Source: Homarus americanus
Taxonomy: Eukaryota > Arthropoda > Malacostraca > Decapoda > Nephropidae
DNA: 64,000 bases
Direction of reading: 5' to 3'
Assembly (NCBI RefSeq): GCF_018991925.1
Contig: NW_024748849.1
Location: forward strand, 694,501 to 758,500
In this document: in pieces, positions 45,380-56,176 of the stretch
How the letters are laid out: every line of letters begins with the position of its first letter
How positions within the stretch are numbered: position 1 is the stretch's first letter
Position numbers and translations under genes: made by a program
Notes under the pieces: model-generated
What the model was told of the DNA's origin: nothing
Seen by the model: the letters and a program-made list of their open reading frames with translations, nothing else
Database searches by the model: none

Positions 45380-46690
45380 CAAAAGTGTGGAATTTCGAAG
45401 TGAAAATTTTTTTGGAGGTGTGGATATTGCTGGCATGAGAAAGTGACTGTAGCTGAGACAAGGCAGATGCCTGGTGACTGGTTGACAATCATTGTGGTGG
45501 TCTGTGTGCTGATTGTTCCAAGAGTTCACAACTCTCACTCCAAAAAAGTTCGTCCTCACGGTTTTCTTGACTTGCAGCTTCTTCAACCTTGAGCTGTGAC
45601 CCCTTGTGGGGCGGGCATCTGCCGGCTCCAAGTAAGGACACTCAACCGAGTAGTGGCCTTTGAGATGTTTATATACCTCAATAAGGTCTCCCCTTGCCCG
45701 TCTGTAGTATAAGCTACACAGTTGCAGGCGCTCTAATCTCTCTGGATATCTGAGGTGCAGACACCAGTTTGGTGGTCCTTCTTTGAACATTTTCAATCAA
45801 CTGAGTCCCTAGCATATCTCGGGGACCAGAAGGGGTGACGGTATTCCAGGCGGGGAAGCACCTTACTTTTGAAGATCATTACGAGGGACGAACCGTCTAG
45901 ATACAGATGTATCTAAACAACCTTCTTATAAGACCTAAAAGTTTAGTTGCTTGATTCACCTTCTCACAATGGCCTGACAACTTCAGTCAACATACACACC
46001 CAGGTCCTTTTCACGTTTGGTCTCCATTAATGCAGTCTCTTCGTCCTGTTGGGACATATGATATGCCTCCTTATTATTGGTGTGACCGAAGTGCTTCCTT
46101 TTGCACTTCGTGACATTGAATTTTAGCAGCCATTTCTTCAACCATTCTTGAAGCTCACAGAGATCTTTCTGCAGCTCTTCACAGTCTGTTTGGTTCTTTA
46201 TTTCCCTAAATAACTTGGCATTGTCCACAAACATTTGTATGGAGGAGTGTATAACTTCTGGCATGTCATTAATGAAACAAACAATCAACAACGGGCCCAG
46301 TACACTGCCCTGTGGTACCCTGGTAGTTACAGGTACACATGACGATTTTGTACCATGCTAGGACACTCCCCCGAATCCCATAACCTTCCAGTTTAATTCA
46401 CAGCCTTTCGTGGGGTACACTGTCAAAAGCCTTGGCAAAATCTAGGTACAGTATACAGTATATTGTCGATATTTCTGCCTTGTTCTAGAATTTGAGTCCA
46501 AACATCTAGTACCTTGAGTAATTGTGTTAAGCAGGATCGTCCAGTCATAAAACCATGTGGGCCTTCTGAGTGGATACTGGTGATAGTTAATGGAGAGCCG
46601 GTGACTGTATAGCAGGTGGAGCTGGTGTTGGTCAGTGCCACGTAGGCCGTGGCTTGTAACCCAAGCAGATTAAGGACGGTAACGGGACTG
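45380..46690 (-). pseudogene. CR1/L2-like LINE, 5'-truncated, RT palm to C-terminus
   Basis: The minus strand reads, with frame breaks, RSCLTQLLKVLDVWTQILEQ, the D-F-A-K-A-F-D-S-V-P palm motif, and FINDMPEVIHSSIQMFVDNA. It goes on with KDLCELQEWLKKWLLKFNV, REKDLGVYVD, HCEKVNQATKLLGLIRRLF, RRARGDLIEVYKHLKGHYSV, SSRLKKLQVKKTVRTNFFGV and RVVNSWN. This is the C-terminal two-thirds of a CR1/L2-type ORF2. The catalytic F-A-D-D is F-V-D-N, and several stops make it inactive. Fragments in Notum introns 4 and 9 belong to the same family. Confidence 0.88.
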
Positions 46691-48040
46691 CTTGCCCCGT
46701 CCTGCCCAGCCCAGCCTCACCCCACCCAGCCCTGCCTCGCCCTGTCGGCCAATACTGTAGTACATGTATACATCACACAAGTCCATAATATTAACAGTAG
46801 TGGGGGGAGCTTATAAATAAACAATGAGCGTTGCAAACATACGGTATATGAACAATGTGCAGTACTCGGGGTGCATATGGTAGTTGAAGTTTGCAGACTG
46901 GGAGGACACCAGTGAGGGTGGGAGGCTGGCAGAGAGCAATTAATTAAAAAATGTATTCGCGAGAGGAAATGTTCCAAAGACAAACATTTATCAGGAAGTC
47001 AGTTAGGGGAGACAGGTATAGGGCTTTCTTAGACAGCCAATAATCGAGAGCATTTTGATAATTTTAATTTCCAGTCCATTTCAGAAGCCTATAAGCTAAG
47101 TAGTGCAGGATGAACCATCAGTTAGAATAAAAATGTTCCATATACAGTACATGAAAGTTATAAATTATAGTTAGACTTCAGTAATCATTTAACATTATCA
47201 GAAAAATAAAAACACCAACAATTTGTAACAAACTGTTAATACACAGTAGTTTCACAGCTCAAATTTATATACAGTACAATTAATTTTGTATCAAAAATAA
47301 AATCGCCAAAGTTTTCTTGCAAGGTATTATAATGCGAGTGGCTTTCCCTACAGGTGTTTTCAAAGGTTTATTAGCCCTTTGTGTATGGGGCTGAATAAAT
47401 TCATCTTACATTAGCCAAATGAAATAGTAAAAGTGGCATCCTTATAGTGAAGCAGTTAACAGGCAAATATTAGTGATAATAACTAAGGTGTTAGATCAGA
47501 ATATTCTTTTATGTGTAGATAATAGTAAATATTGTATATTTCTTTCAAATGCTTAATTGAATATTCAGAAGAGTTCCTATAAGGAAACAATTTATATACT
47601 GTAAATAGACTAGATTTTAATGCATTAGTTATGTTAATATTTAAAAAATTATTTTTGTATATATACAGTACTGTACAGTACCTCAAATTTTGATGAGTAT
47701 CCTAACCTTAAAATAAATTATAGAAATATGACTAGACAATGTTGTGTTGCTAAATTATCAAAGGCTATCATTCCCTAGCATCTGATAGCAAGATTTCTTC
47801 ATCATAATGTACTTCATAGTATAGAAAACTCAGGTAGTAATAAAATATTAACATATTTCTTAACTCTTCTCTACTTTATTCTGTTGGTTTAAAGAAAAAA
47901 AAAGACCTTGAAATGAAGAAGATAGACTTACCCTGATGTTCAAAGTACAGTAACATGGTTTAATACTATCAAAACTTCTCCATAATTTTATCTCTGTTCC
48001 CACTTTTATATACGTGGAGAATCAAGAGAATCAAATGTAA
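46691..48040. other. Intergenic sequence
   Basis: A C-rich patch lies at 46695-46745 (CCCAGCC repeats). The rest is AT-rich with one dispersed repeat copy at 47.4 kb. No gene is recognised. Confidence 0.5.
47371..47462 (+). repeat. Dispersed repeat copy B
   Basis: TTAGCCCTTTGTGTATGGGG, CTGAATAAATTCATCTTACA and AAAAGTGGCATCC then AGTGAAGCAGTTAA match copies A and C in order and spacing. It is intergenic. Confidence 0.55.
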
Positions 48041-48340
48041 AGACAGGGTGTGGGACAGTACATAGTGCAAGACAGTACAGTATGGTGTGGGATAAGGTGC
48101 ATGGTGTGGGGCAGTACAGTACATGGTGGGGGAACAGTACAGTACATGATGTAGGGCAGTACAGTTCATGGTGTGGGGCAGTAAAGTACATGGTGTGGGG
48201 CAGTAAAGTACATAGTGGGGAACAGTACAGTACATGACGTGGGGCAGTACAGTTCATGGTGTGGGGCAGTACAAGACATGATGTGGGACAGTACAGTACA
48301 TGGTGTGGGGCAGTACAGTACATGGTGTGGAACAGTAAGC
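48041..48340. repeat. 22-bp minisatellite GGTGTGGGGCAGTACAGTAC
   Basis: About thirteen variants of a 22-bp unit (GGTGTGGGGCAGTACAGTAC plus AT) are present. The Cys/Thr/His/Pro-rich minus-strand frames of up to 105 aa are repeat artefacts. Confidence 0.92.
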
Positions 48341-50930
48341 TGAAGACCTGAATACAGTTTAATGGTATGAAGCTTTGGTGCTAGAGATGACTCAAAGAGG
48401 AATTTTTTTTTATATTGATAAGTTATCTCAAACTGCCGAGTAATATTTACATAGGGTTTGTGTAGGGGAACCTTACATGGCAGAATATTGTTTAGTAAGT
48501 TATTTCTCCAAGGTTGGCAAGATCTTTTGACTCGAGTTATTTTGCCCTCAATTAGAGTATGAAGTGCTTTACCAAGTTATCAGAGCACATATTCGTATGT
48601 TTTCAATCCGTTTCGATTCACTGGCCATCCTAGTTGTTATGTTACACTTTATACCTCATTTGAAGCTCGTTTTACATTTTATTGTCTTGATACTTACCAT
48701 GGCCCTTTTCACAAAGTGCATGCAAATTTACCATTCTCTTATCACCAAGTTACAGTACTACAACAACAGCACTTGTACAGCTTATAAAAGAAACATCCTC
48801 TTTCAGTAGATTCAGGGGTCCTTAAAAACTCTTGGGGTTTTCATACACAAAATTATGTATGATCTTGCAGCTTGTGCTGATTTCTCATGCATCACAGTGA
48901 TTTCATTTATTCATAAAGAGTGTTGTGAGAGTATTGAACCATGACTTGTGTTGCTGGCGAGGGTGGAGGGAAGAAAAATGCAAAAAGTGCAAGGAGATTA
49001 CACCTTGTGGTGATAGTGTGGTGCCTCCTGATGCCTCTCCCAGTGTCCCTGCTTCATCTAGTTTGTTTGGCTCTTCAACAAGCAGTCCCAGTGCTATGAC
49101 TCAATATACACAGTACAATTATCTTTTGGGCTCGGAGGGAAAAAATGAATACAGTACTCTGTACCTGGCCTGGGTGCACTCACCAGAATAAAATTTACAC
49201 CACTATTATCTAGTGAAATATTAATTTTTTTACAACTTTTGTTCTATAACTATTTTTCCAAAATTGTACTGTATGCTTTATAACAGAATAAGGTTCATAT
49301 TGCAATCACATGAAATAACGAAGGTATGAAGTGATGTAGTTTAAACATTTTCATTAAGCGTAAACAAAAATTTGTGTTCTCCTTGCGCTTGTGTACAAAA
49401 ATAATTCTTTTATTGTTATTACTTATATAAAGCTGTAGATAATTTATATACACTGCTAATGAAACAAATCCCACTTTTTATCTCAAATAGCAAACTCACT
49501 GCAACTCATTACATACGTACAATTATCTCTCGTGTGGTGCAGTGAGGTGAGTAATAGGCCAGACATCGAGCGTCTCGCGGGAGAGCACCTACCCAAACCC
49601 AAGAGTGTCAAGTAAGCTGCCACATCTTCAGTATCTCATAATAGTACAGTACAACACCTTCTACAGGTACAATATGTAGTACTAAATTATAACCTAATAA
49701 CAAAATCAAGTAAAGTAGAGGTATTCTGGTAGGTAGGATTTAGCTCCAAGAATTTATTCAAGAAGTTGTACAGTTATTGTCCTGGACAGTGTAAGAATGG
49801 CTTCATTAAGTGGTGGTGTTTCAGTAATGTTTATGGTTTAATTAGTGTTTGGTTCTACATTTGGAGTTTTATTTTATAATGATTCTCATGGATAATTGTT
49901 TTTTTTTAAATCTTGAATTAATTATTTTAATATTGTCTCTGTTAACAAGATGATGTTTCTGATATACTGCAATAAGGGAATGTTGCTTAGTTGGGGGACG
50001 ACTTCACTAATTCTTTCTATCCTTTTATTTTGACTCGTACGTACTTTCATAAAATAAGTTTGTAGAATTCCACTGCAGTTGTTCCTTGCAGTTATCAACA
50101 GCTGTGTTCCTGAAAAATCACTGCATTTGTGAACTTTTATTTCAATGGAAAATAAGGGATGTATTCCAACCCCCTCCACTGGATTCCCATGTTGACCACA
50201 CAGGTACTGTCCTGTACTGTACTGTACTGTACTGTCCAAGAAAAAAATTGCATTACACTTACTGTGCCTTATGTTCTGAAACCCAAGAAAAAGAATTTTG
50301 TTAAAGATCCCCATTCAGAGTCGAACCTCAAAGCTTTGGTGTCACTTTACCAAAATTTTTCGTCATGGCAAAAGGCATACGCTTAATATTAATTTTTTTC
50401 TTAGACTGTACCCGCAGAAAGAAAAAAATATTGCACACTGGACCTATTTATGTAAAGAGCATTGCGTAATGAATTAAATGCCATAATTTACACTACTATA
50501 ACTTATGATCATCTCCAAAACCCATTTCATGAATGTAATTCCACTACAATTTTCTGCCCCAGACTGATGGTGAGCCACAAGTACATGCCAGATATTGCTA
50601 AGTGTCAAGGAAATTTTGGCTAGAAATGATTGGACAGGATGTTTACAAAATCTTGATATTTGTGTTTACAGCCCCATGAGGAAAATTACACATCCAAAAC
50701 ACTAGTACTCTATGTACAGTACAGTATTTCACCCTTTTCTGGTTATTAACTAACTTATTCACTTTGTCCACTGTAACTTCTTATACAGAACACATCATGC
50801 TGGTGTTTTATACACATTGTAAAGAATACAGTTATGTGCAGAAAACAATTTAGAACATACCATTGTTTTGGACGTGCAACTTCTGCAATGGATTCTATAA
50901 AGATACGCATCAAGGGACTTTGTAAACACC
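48341..50930. other. Intergenic sequence, no confident genes
   Basis: An 88-aa frame at 48925-49191 has a Cys cluster (CCWRGWREEKCKKCKEITPC) and a Ser/Pro tail. I see no family and no splice context, and it may be a decayed transposon piece. CTGTACTGTACTGTACTGTA occurs at about 50211-50234. Otherwise the sequence is AT-rich. Confidence 0.4.
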
Positions 50931-50945
50931 CTGTACTGTCTAGGT

Positions 50946-51136
50946 CGGTGATTCTCAAAGTGGGGTCCGTGAAAAGTTTTTGAGAAATAGTGCGATTCCA
51001 ATTCGCAGGATATTTTGGATTTGGGTTGAAATGAACAAATGCTTTGGACTATGATTTATTCTTTGATTATTGACAATATTTGTATGCGTCATGGTATATA
51101 AGGGGTCCTTGGTTGAAAAAAGTTTGAGAACCCCTG
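50946..51136 (+). mobile_element. hAT-like MITE H4 with perfect 8-bp target duplication
   Basis: CGGTGATTCTCAAAGTGGGG at the left and GTTTGAGAACCCCTG at the right are hAT-type inverted termini. GTCTAGGT occurs exactly at both flanks (50938-50945 and 51137-51144). The element is 191 bp and non-coding. Confidence 0.9.
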
Positions 51137-51645
51137 GTCTAGGTAACTCGGTATTTCTCATATTTTCTTGGTGTAGTACTATTACTGTACAGTTATTGAC
51201 TATGAGACAAGGGAAATCTAATCATGTTTGTGTATTAGTCAGTCACATTCTCCATCTGGAGCAGTTGTATTTTCAGTCATAAAGTTAACTTAATTTAGTA
51301 TATTATATTATAAAGCCAAGCCCTGTCACCTATACTGTAGTCTAATATTTACTGTAGAACAAATAGCAGATAATTTATGTTTTTAAGGTGTAAATTAGAT
51401 TAGTTTTGTAAACTGTGAAGTGTGAAATTACATCAGTTAGTTATTTACTCCTCATACAATACATGCATTATTTAATAAAGTATGTACATACAGGTAAATG
51501 GCATTTCCTGTGTATCTCACCGGGAAGCTTTCATTTCTATCGCACATTCCAGTTATATTCATTTTGCATGTGTCTGCCTACTCTGCACAATAATCTAGTA
51601 CATAATTGACTGTTTAAGGTTGATATCAGTACAGTACTTCTCTTC

Positions 51646-51750
51646 ACCTATTGTATGCGGGGTCCCCTCTGTGCTGAATATAGTTGTCTGATACAGTATT
51701 AGACAAATAAAGTATTAAAAGTGGCATCCCTGTTATGAAGAGGTTAAGGA
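51646..51750 (+). repeat. Dispersed repeat copy C
   Basis: CTATTGTATGCGGGGTCCCC, GTGCTGAATATAGTTGTCTG and TATTAAAAGTGGCATCCCTG then GAAGAGGTTAA match copies A and B. It is intergenic. Confidence 0.55.
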
Positions 51751-51969
51751 GTTTGAAATACAGTTGTAAAGTACTTTAGTTTATCCCAATATGTATAGTG
51801 TTTTTAATGTTCTCTGTATGGTATGTAGAAGCTGGTTAATGTATGCAGGTCATGGGTATTAAACTCCTATTAGTGTATGGTTCCCCAAAAGGTGTCATTA
51901 CTTTTTCCTTCATTACAATTTGAAATGCTTTGATATATTCTCCAGTGCATCATCATTTGTTGGTACACC

Positions 51970-52238
51970 CAGGGGCAGATCAATGGGGGGGGGTCTGGAC
52001 CCCCTCCTTTTCATCAGAAAACTCAAATACTTTTTCTTTAATGCATTATTGTACTCAGGCATTTTTGTATAGTAAAAAGCAATTATTATTGACCTCAGAA
52101 TATCAAGTGCATACGGCCACAAAATGCCCCCACCCCCAAAAACTCTCCAGTTGAGTGGGCTCACTGCTCTTGCCATGTAACACCCCCAAACCCACAACTT
52201 CTTGGTCCCAAGTTTTGATATTCCTGGATCTGCTCCTG
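51970..52238 (-). mobile_element. hAT-like MITE H2, inverted relative of the 26.1-kb copy
   Basis: The termini CAGGGGCAGATC and GGATCTGCTCCTG are inverted repeats. The interior matches the reverse complement of the 26.1-kb copy through GGGTCTGGACCCCCTCCTTT, TTTTCATCAGAAAA and CAGAATATCAAGTGCATACG. It is intergenic. Confidence 0.72.
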
Positions 52239-53550
52239 ATGCCTACTCCCCATAATTAAATATACACAGTTTAGTTATTTATAAAGTACCAACAGGAATA
52301 AAACTTATATCACTGGTAATTCTGAAATTCTGGCAGTTCTTTGCATGAAAGTGTTATCATATAATTTGGTGTGTGCCAATACTGTGGTCAACTGTACAAA
52401 CTGTTCCTAAACTAGTGAATTAACACTGCTCACAAAACCACGAACCATATTGACCCCATCGGTAATGATGCTTTTTTGGGGACTGTACCTGTATTGTCTT
52501 ACTAGTTGATGCAGAGCTTTGAAATTGAGGATTATTGATAACTCAAAGTATAGCAATGTATATTAGATATATGAATGTTGTTTGGTTTTTCTGTGTTTCA
52601 AAATTTAAGGTGTTTAAGCACAGCCACAAATCTGGCAATAAAAAAAAAGAACTTTGATCTGCCTGGTTCTAAGGATCAGTATTTTATACACTGGAGTATC
52701 ATTTAGATAAGGAAAGGAAGAAATGTCAAAGGTTGTCATAGGTAGCTACAGTATTTAGTTGATACCAGAGAAATTCATTTGTGTTACTCAGTGCATTGGG
52801 GAGAAAGAGCAAACCACTTTGAATGTTAGTCATATTCTCACATCTTACACACAACAGACCACAGGAGTGATGATAATACCTGAAACTTTAACAATCATGA
52901 ATCTGTGTTATCATCACTGATAAATCAAAGTATTGCATATAACATAATATATAGTTAATATTATAAATTACTATAGTACAGTACAACCAACATAACTTCC
53001 TCTTTTAGGCATAAAGTTACTATACTCAATACTAAGCCAGTGATAAAATCCTACTCCACCGTCTGATCATGATTATAAACACAACTGCCACCTGATAAGA
53101 TTCAATCACCACAATATAGTTAATTGTTGCTTTTAAACATTCTCCAATGCTCACTACTCTATGGTGATGTAAGCTTGAAAGCTGTCTCTCCCCTCTTAGA
53201 AAAGCCTAGATCCTTGCTGTATGTTGTGGTAATGTTGGTTAAAAAACTTGCATTTTTTTTTAACTTATCAATAAGGCTACCTACTCACAGGTTACAAGTA
53301 CAGTGTCAGGGAATATGCCATTTGTCATGTGAATCAGGGTAGTATTTGTACAATATATTCAGTCTTAAAACATCCAAAGGTCTCTTCATGTGTTGTATAT
53401 ATAGAGTTATACGTACTGTAGTGTAGTTTGTAAACCTACTGTTCTGTCTAAGTTATACATGTGACACCAAATCTACCTCAGTGTTTTGTGAATATATGTA
53501 ACATTTAATAGATATGGCATGAATAAAAAGGTCACTTCTCTTGTGCATTT
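52239..53550. other. Intergenic AT-rich sequence
   Basis: No gene or element is recognised. Scattered TACAGTA words are present. Confidence 0.45.
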
Positions 53551-53559
53551 TCTAACCTT

Positions 53560-54075
53560 TGTGTCTGGTCCTTAGTGTTGACCAAGCCTATGGGTGAGGG
53601 ACTTGTGGTGGAAAGTGGAAAATGACCATGTGTTGTCTGCAAGAAAGGTATTGGCAGAAACTCAATTATGTGTAATGAGTGTGTAAGGTGGGTACACAAA
53701 AGAAGAGCAGTGGGGTAGATGGCAGACTGCAGGATGATGCTGAAGTTTAACTGTTCTGTATGTGCAGGTAACCATGTGCCCACATTAATGCTGGAGAAAC
53801 TCAAAATTAGGGATATGACCCTGGATTGTATAGATGAGTTGTGTTACCTGGGTGACATGATCAGTGCCAGTGGGGGTGCTGAAACCTGCTCAGTTGCAAG
53901 AACCATAAGTGGATGGAAGAAGTTCAGGGAGTTGCTGCCTTTAATGACAGTTAAGAGGACCTTCCCTCTGCATAAAAGGAAAAATGTCTATGGCTGATGT
54001 GAGAATTGTGTTGTATGGCAGTTAAAGAAGACTTGAGTAAGCTAAATGAGAGTGGTGAGGTGAATGTGTAATGTG
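53560..54075 (+). pseudogene. LINE-like RT C-terminal fragment
   Basis: The plus strand shows a CxxC-rich piece (CCVCKK, CNECVRWVHK, CSVCAGN in different frames), followed by CIDELCYLGDMISASGGAET and WKKFRELLPLMTVKR. Y-L-G-D-M-I-x-x-x-G-G-A is typical of the post-RT region of a widespread invertebrate LINE group. It is a short, decayed remnant without reverse transcriptase core. Confidence 0.7.
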
Positions 54076-55600
54076 ACTCCGAAAGACTGGAGGCCCCATT
54101 TTCAGGTGTCTGCCGTACCACCATGGTGTCCCTCCTGTTGTGATAAAGGTATATTTTTCTTTAATACTCCCTGTACCTCCTTTCCCGGCATTCATAAACC
54201 ATAGTCCCTACCTTTCTTATGCTATTACAATTGTGTTATTTTAAACATTTAAATACATCTAAATAAAAAATATGCATCTAAAACCAATAGACACTGGCTG
54301 CTTGGCCATAGCAGTACAACCTAGCTAGGATGCTATCTCTGCTAACTCCCCCTTCCCATAATCCAAGCCCCCTCCTCCTACACACCCTGATGCAACCAGC
54401 TAAATTGTGTGCAAAGAAATGTTTACTGTATTCCCTTGATGTGTTTGACCTATTGGTAAATATTTATTTTACCTTTTTTTTGCACAATTATGTATGTACA
54501 TGTGACTGAGAAAAAAAAATTACGCACGGTACAGTATATCTACACAAAATTACGAATTGAAAAATAACCATAACATAACTCCCCCTCGGCCCGCTATGTA
54601 GGATTGTGTTTGCATGTAACTGAGTAAAAATAATAAGAAGAAAACGATTTTTTAAAGCAATTATTTTGGTTACGTTACGATGGGTTGGGTTATTTTAAGC
54701 TTACCATTAAAAAAAATTCCTAGGGTTTTTAGTGTGAATTATTTTATTCTAACATCCATTTCTGTCGCAAATCACCCATTTTTGCGTGTTTCCCCTCCCT
54801 GAAAACTCGGAGTTAGGTGTTAATTAGGAAATTTACCCCTAATGGAAGCTGACCTAACCAATCAAAGAAACCTACCTAACTTCCTAGCCGGGAAGCAGAC
54901 CTCCCCGTCATATTATACAGAAAATACTTAGCAAATCAAAGCGCACTCACGGTAAAATAACGTTAGTAGGAACTTAGCCGGTCACGGCAAAAATATCCTC
55001 TCCGGTTTACGTATTTTACCACACATTTTCCCTCTACTTTAGAGCCTGCCCACTTTGAACAACTAAAATTGTGGGTAATTTTATCGGTTAAAATACTAAA
55101 AAAAATATACAATTCCGACGCAACGTTACAGATTAAACGAACCTAACTTAACCTAGCCACAGAAACCAGGAACTATAACTAACTTAACCTAAGGTTAAAA
55201 TTGGTTCATTGGCTGTCCACAGGTTCCCCCCGTGTTTACCTGAGGTTACACTCCTCCTCCTTGTAGGTTAGGTTAAGTAGGTTCCTTTGGTGTGAGAATA
55301 AGGGTTTTTTTGTGTGTGTGTTTGTTTTACTAAAATTTTACCTTCATTATTGTGTAAATTAGCAATTTTTGTTAAAAATAAAAATTTTCATTTTTTACAA
55401 AAAACGCTAATTTACAGAAAAAAATGAATGTCAGATTTGAGTAAAACACTGAAAAACGTAAAATAATACTATTATCGTATCAAAACCTGAGGCCAACCAA
55501 TGGACGAACATTCACTGTAGTTACAATGAGAATAATAGGCAAGAAATAGTGATGGGTTACATTATCATCACCCACTTGTTGTTTGTTAACATTAATGATT
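54076..55600. other. Intergenic sequence with dispersed repeats and CCTAA/TTAGG tracts
   Basis: 54850-54900 (ACCTAACTTCCTAGCCGGGA) is the inverted counterpart of 30850-30900. Short CCTAAC/GGTTAGG tracts lie at 55140-55200 and 55264-55285 in inverted order. The segment around 55480-55510 (CCAATGGACGAA) recurs inverted near 62075-62100 (TTCGTCCATTGG), preceded at both sites by TAATTTA/AAATTAGC words. It is probably a mosaic of short non-autonomous elements. Confidence 0.5.
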
Positions 55601-55899
55601 GAGGAAACTACCGCAGTGTGTCGCCCTATAACACTGTTCAGCCAACAGGGCGCCATGTTGTTACTCAGTAGGTGGGAACTCGTCTCGGGCTGTCTCCCAC
55701 ATAGTTTATAAACATGCTTATATAATTGTACACCTGTATCTTTATGATAAATTTTACTGAATAAGCATCATCATTTTCTACAGTACGAACGCAAACTTCA
55801 TCATCAGCTGAGTAACAACATGGTGCCCGCATATCACTGAGTTGACCGACGACTCCAAGGAGTATATAGACCCCGCTCACGCCTCCTGCAGGGAGCATT

Positions 55900-56023
55900 A
55901 CGCCAACTTTACACTAGTGCCGCCATTTTGTATACCAGTTGGTTGCTGCTGGCTGCTTGTGTGAGCTTTATTTGTTCACATTCATCCTTTTTGCATTCTT
56001 TTCTTGTCTTTTGTTTTTATACA
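55900..56023 (+). promoter_or_regulatory. Putative THAP gene promoter with YY1-like GCCGCCATTTTG
   Basis: GCCGCCATTTTG at 55919-55930 matches the YY1/Pleiohomeotic-type motif (CAAAATGGCGGC on the other strand), often found just downstream of animal transcription starts. It lies 94 bp before the THAP start codon. Assigning it a promoter role is inference. Confidence 0.35.
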
Positions 56024-56176
56024 ATGCCGTGTTGCGCAGCGTGGAGGTGCTCAACCCGACCTGGACACGGGAAAATGCTACACAGATTCCCAAGGAACGC
56101 TCGGAGAAGGAGGGAATGGGAAGTCAAAGTCAGACGAGAAAACTGGAGAGCAAAAGATCATTCATTTCTCTGTTCA
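56024..56176 (+). CDS. THAP gene exon 1: first half of zinc finger
   Basis: It starts MPCCAAWRCSTRPGHGKM with three of the four zinc ligands, counting the final Cys50, and ends FLCS before GTAAGT in phase 0. The ATG is the usual THAP start, with the domain beginning at Met1. A long overlapping frame in another register is a shadow. Confidence 0.88.

Noticed and set aside
48925..49191. 88-aa frame with a Cys cluster as a small secreted peptide or zinc finger
   Set aside because: Cys spacing fits no finger that I know, no signal peptide is present and there is no transcript-like context.
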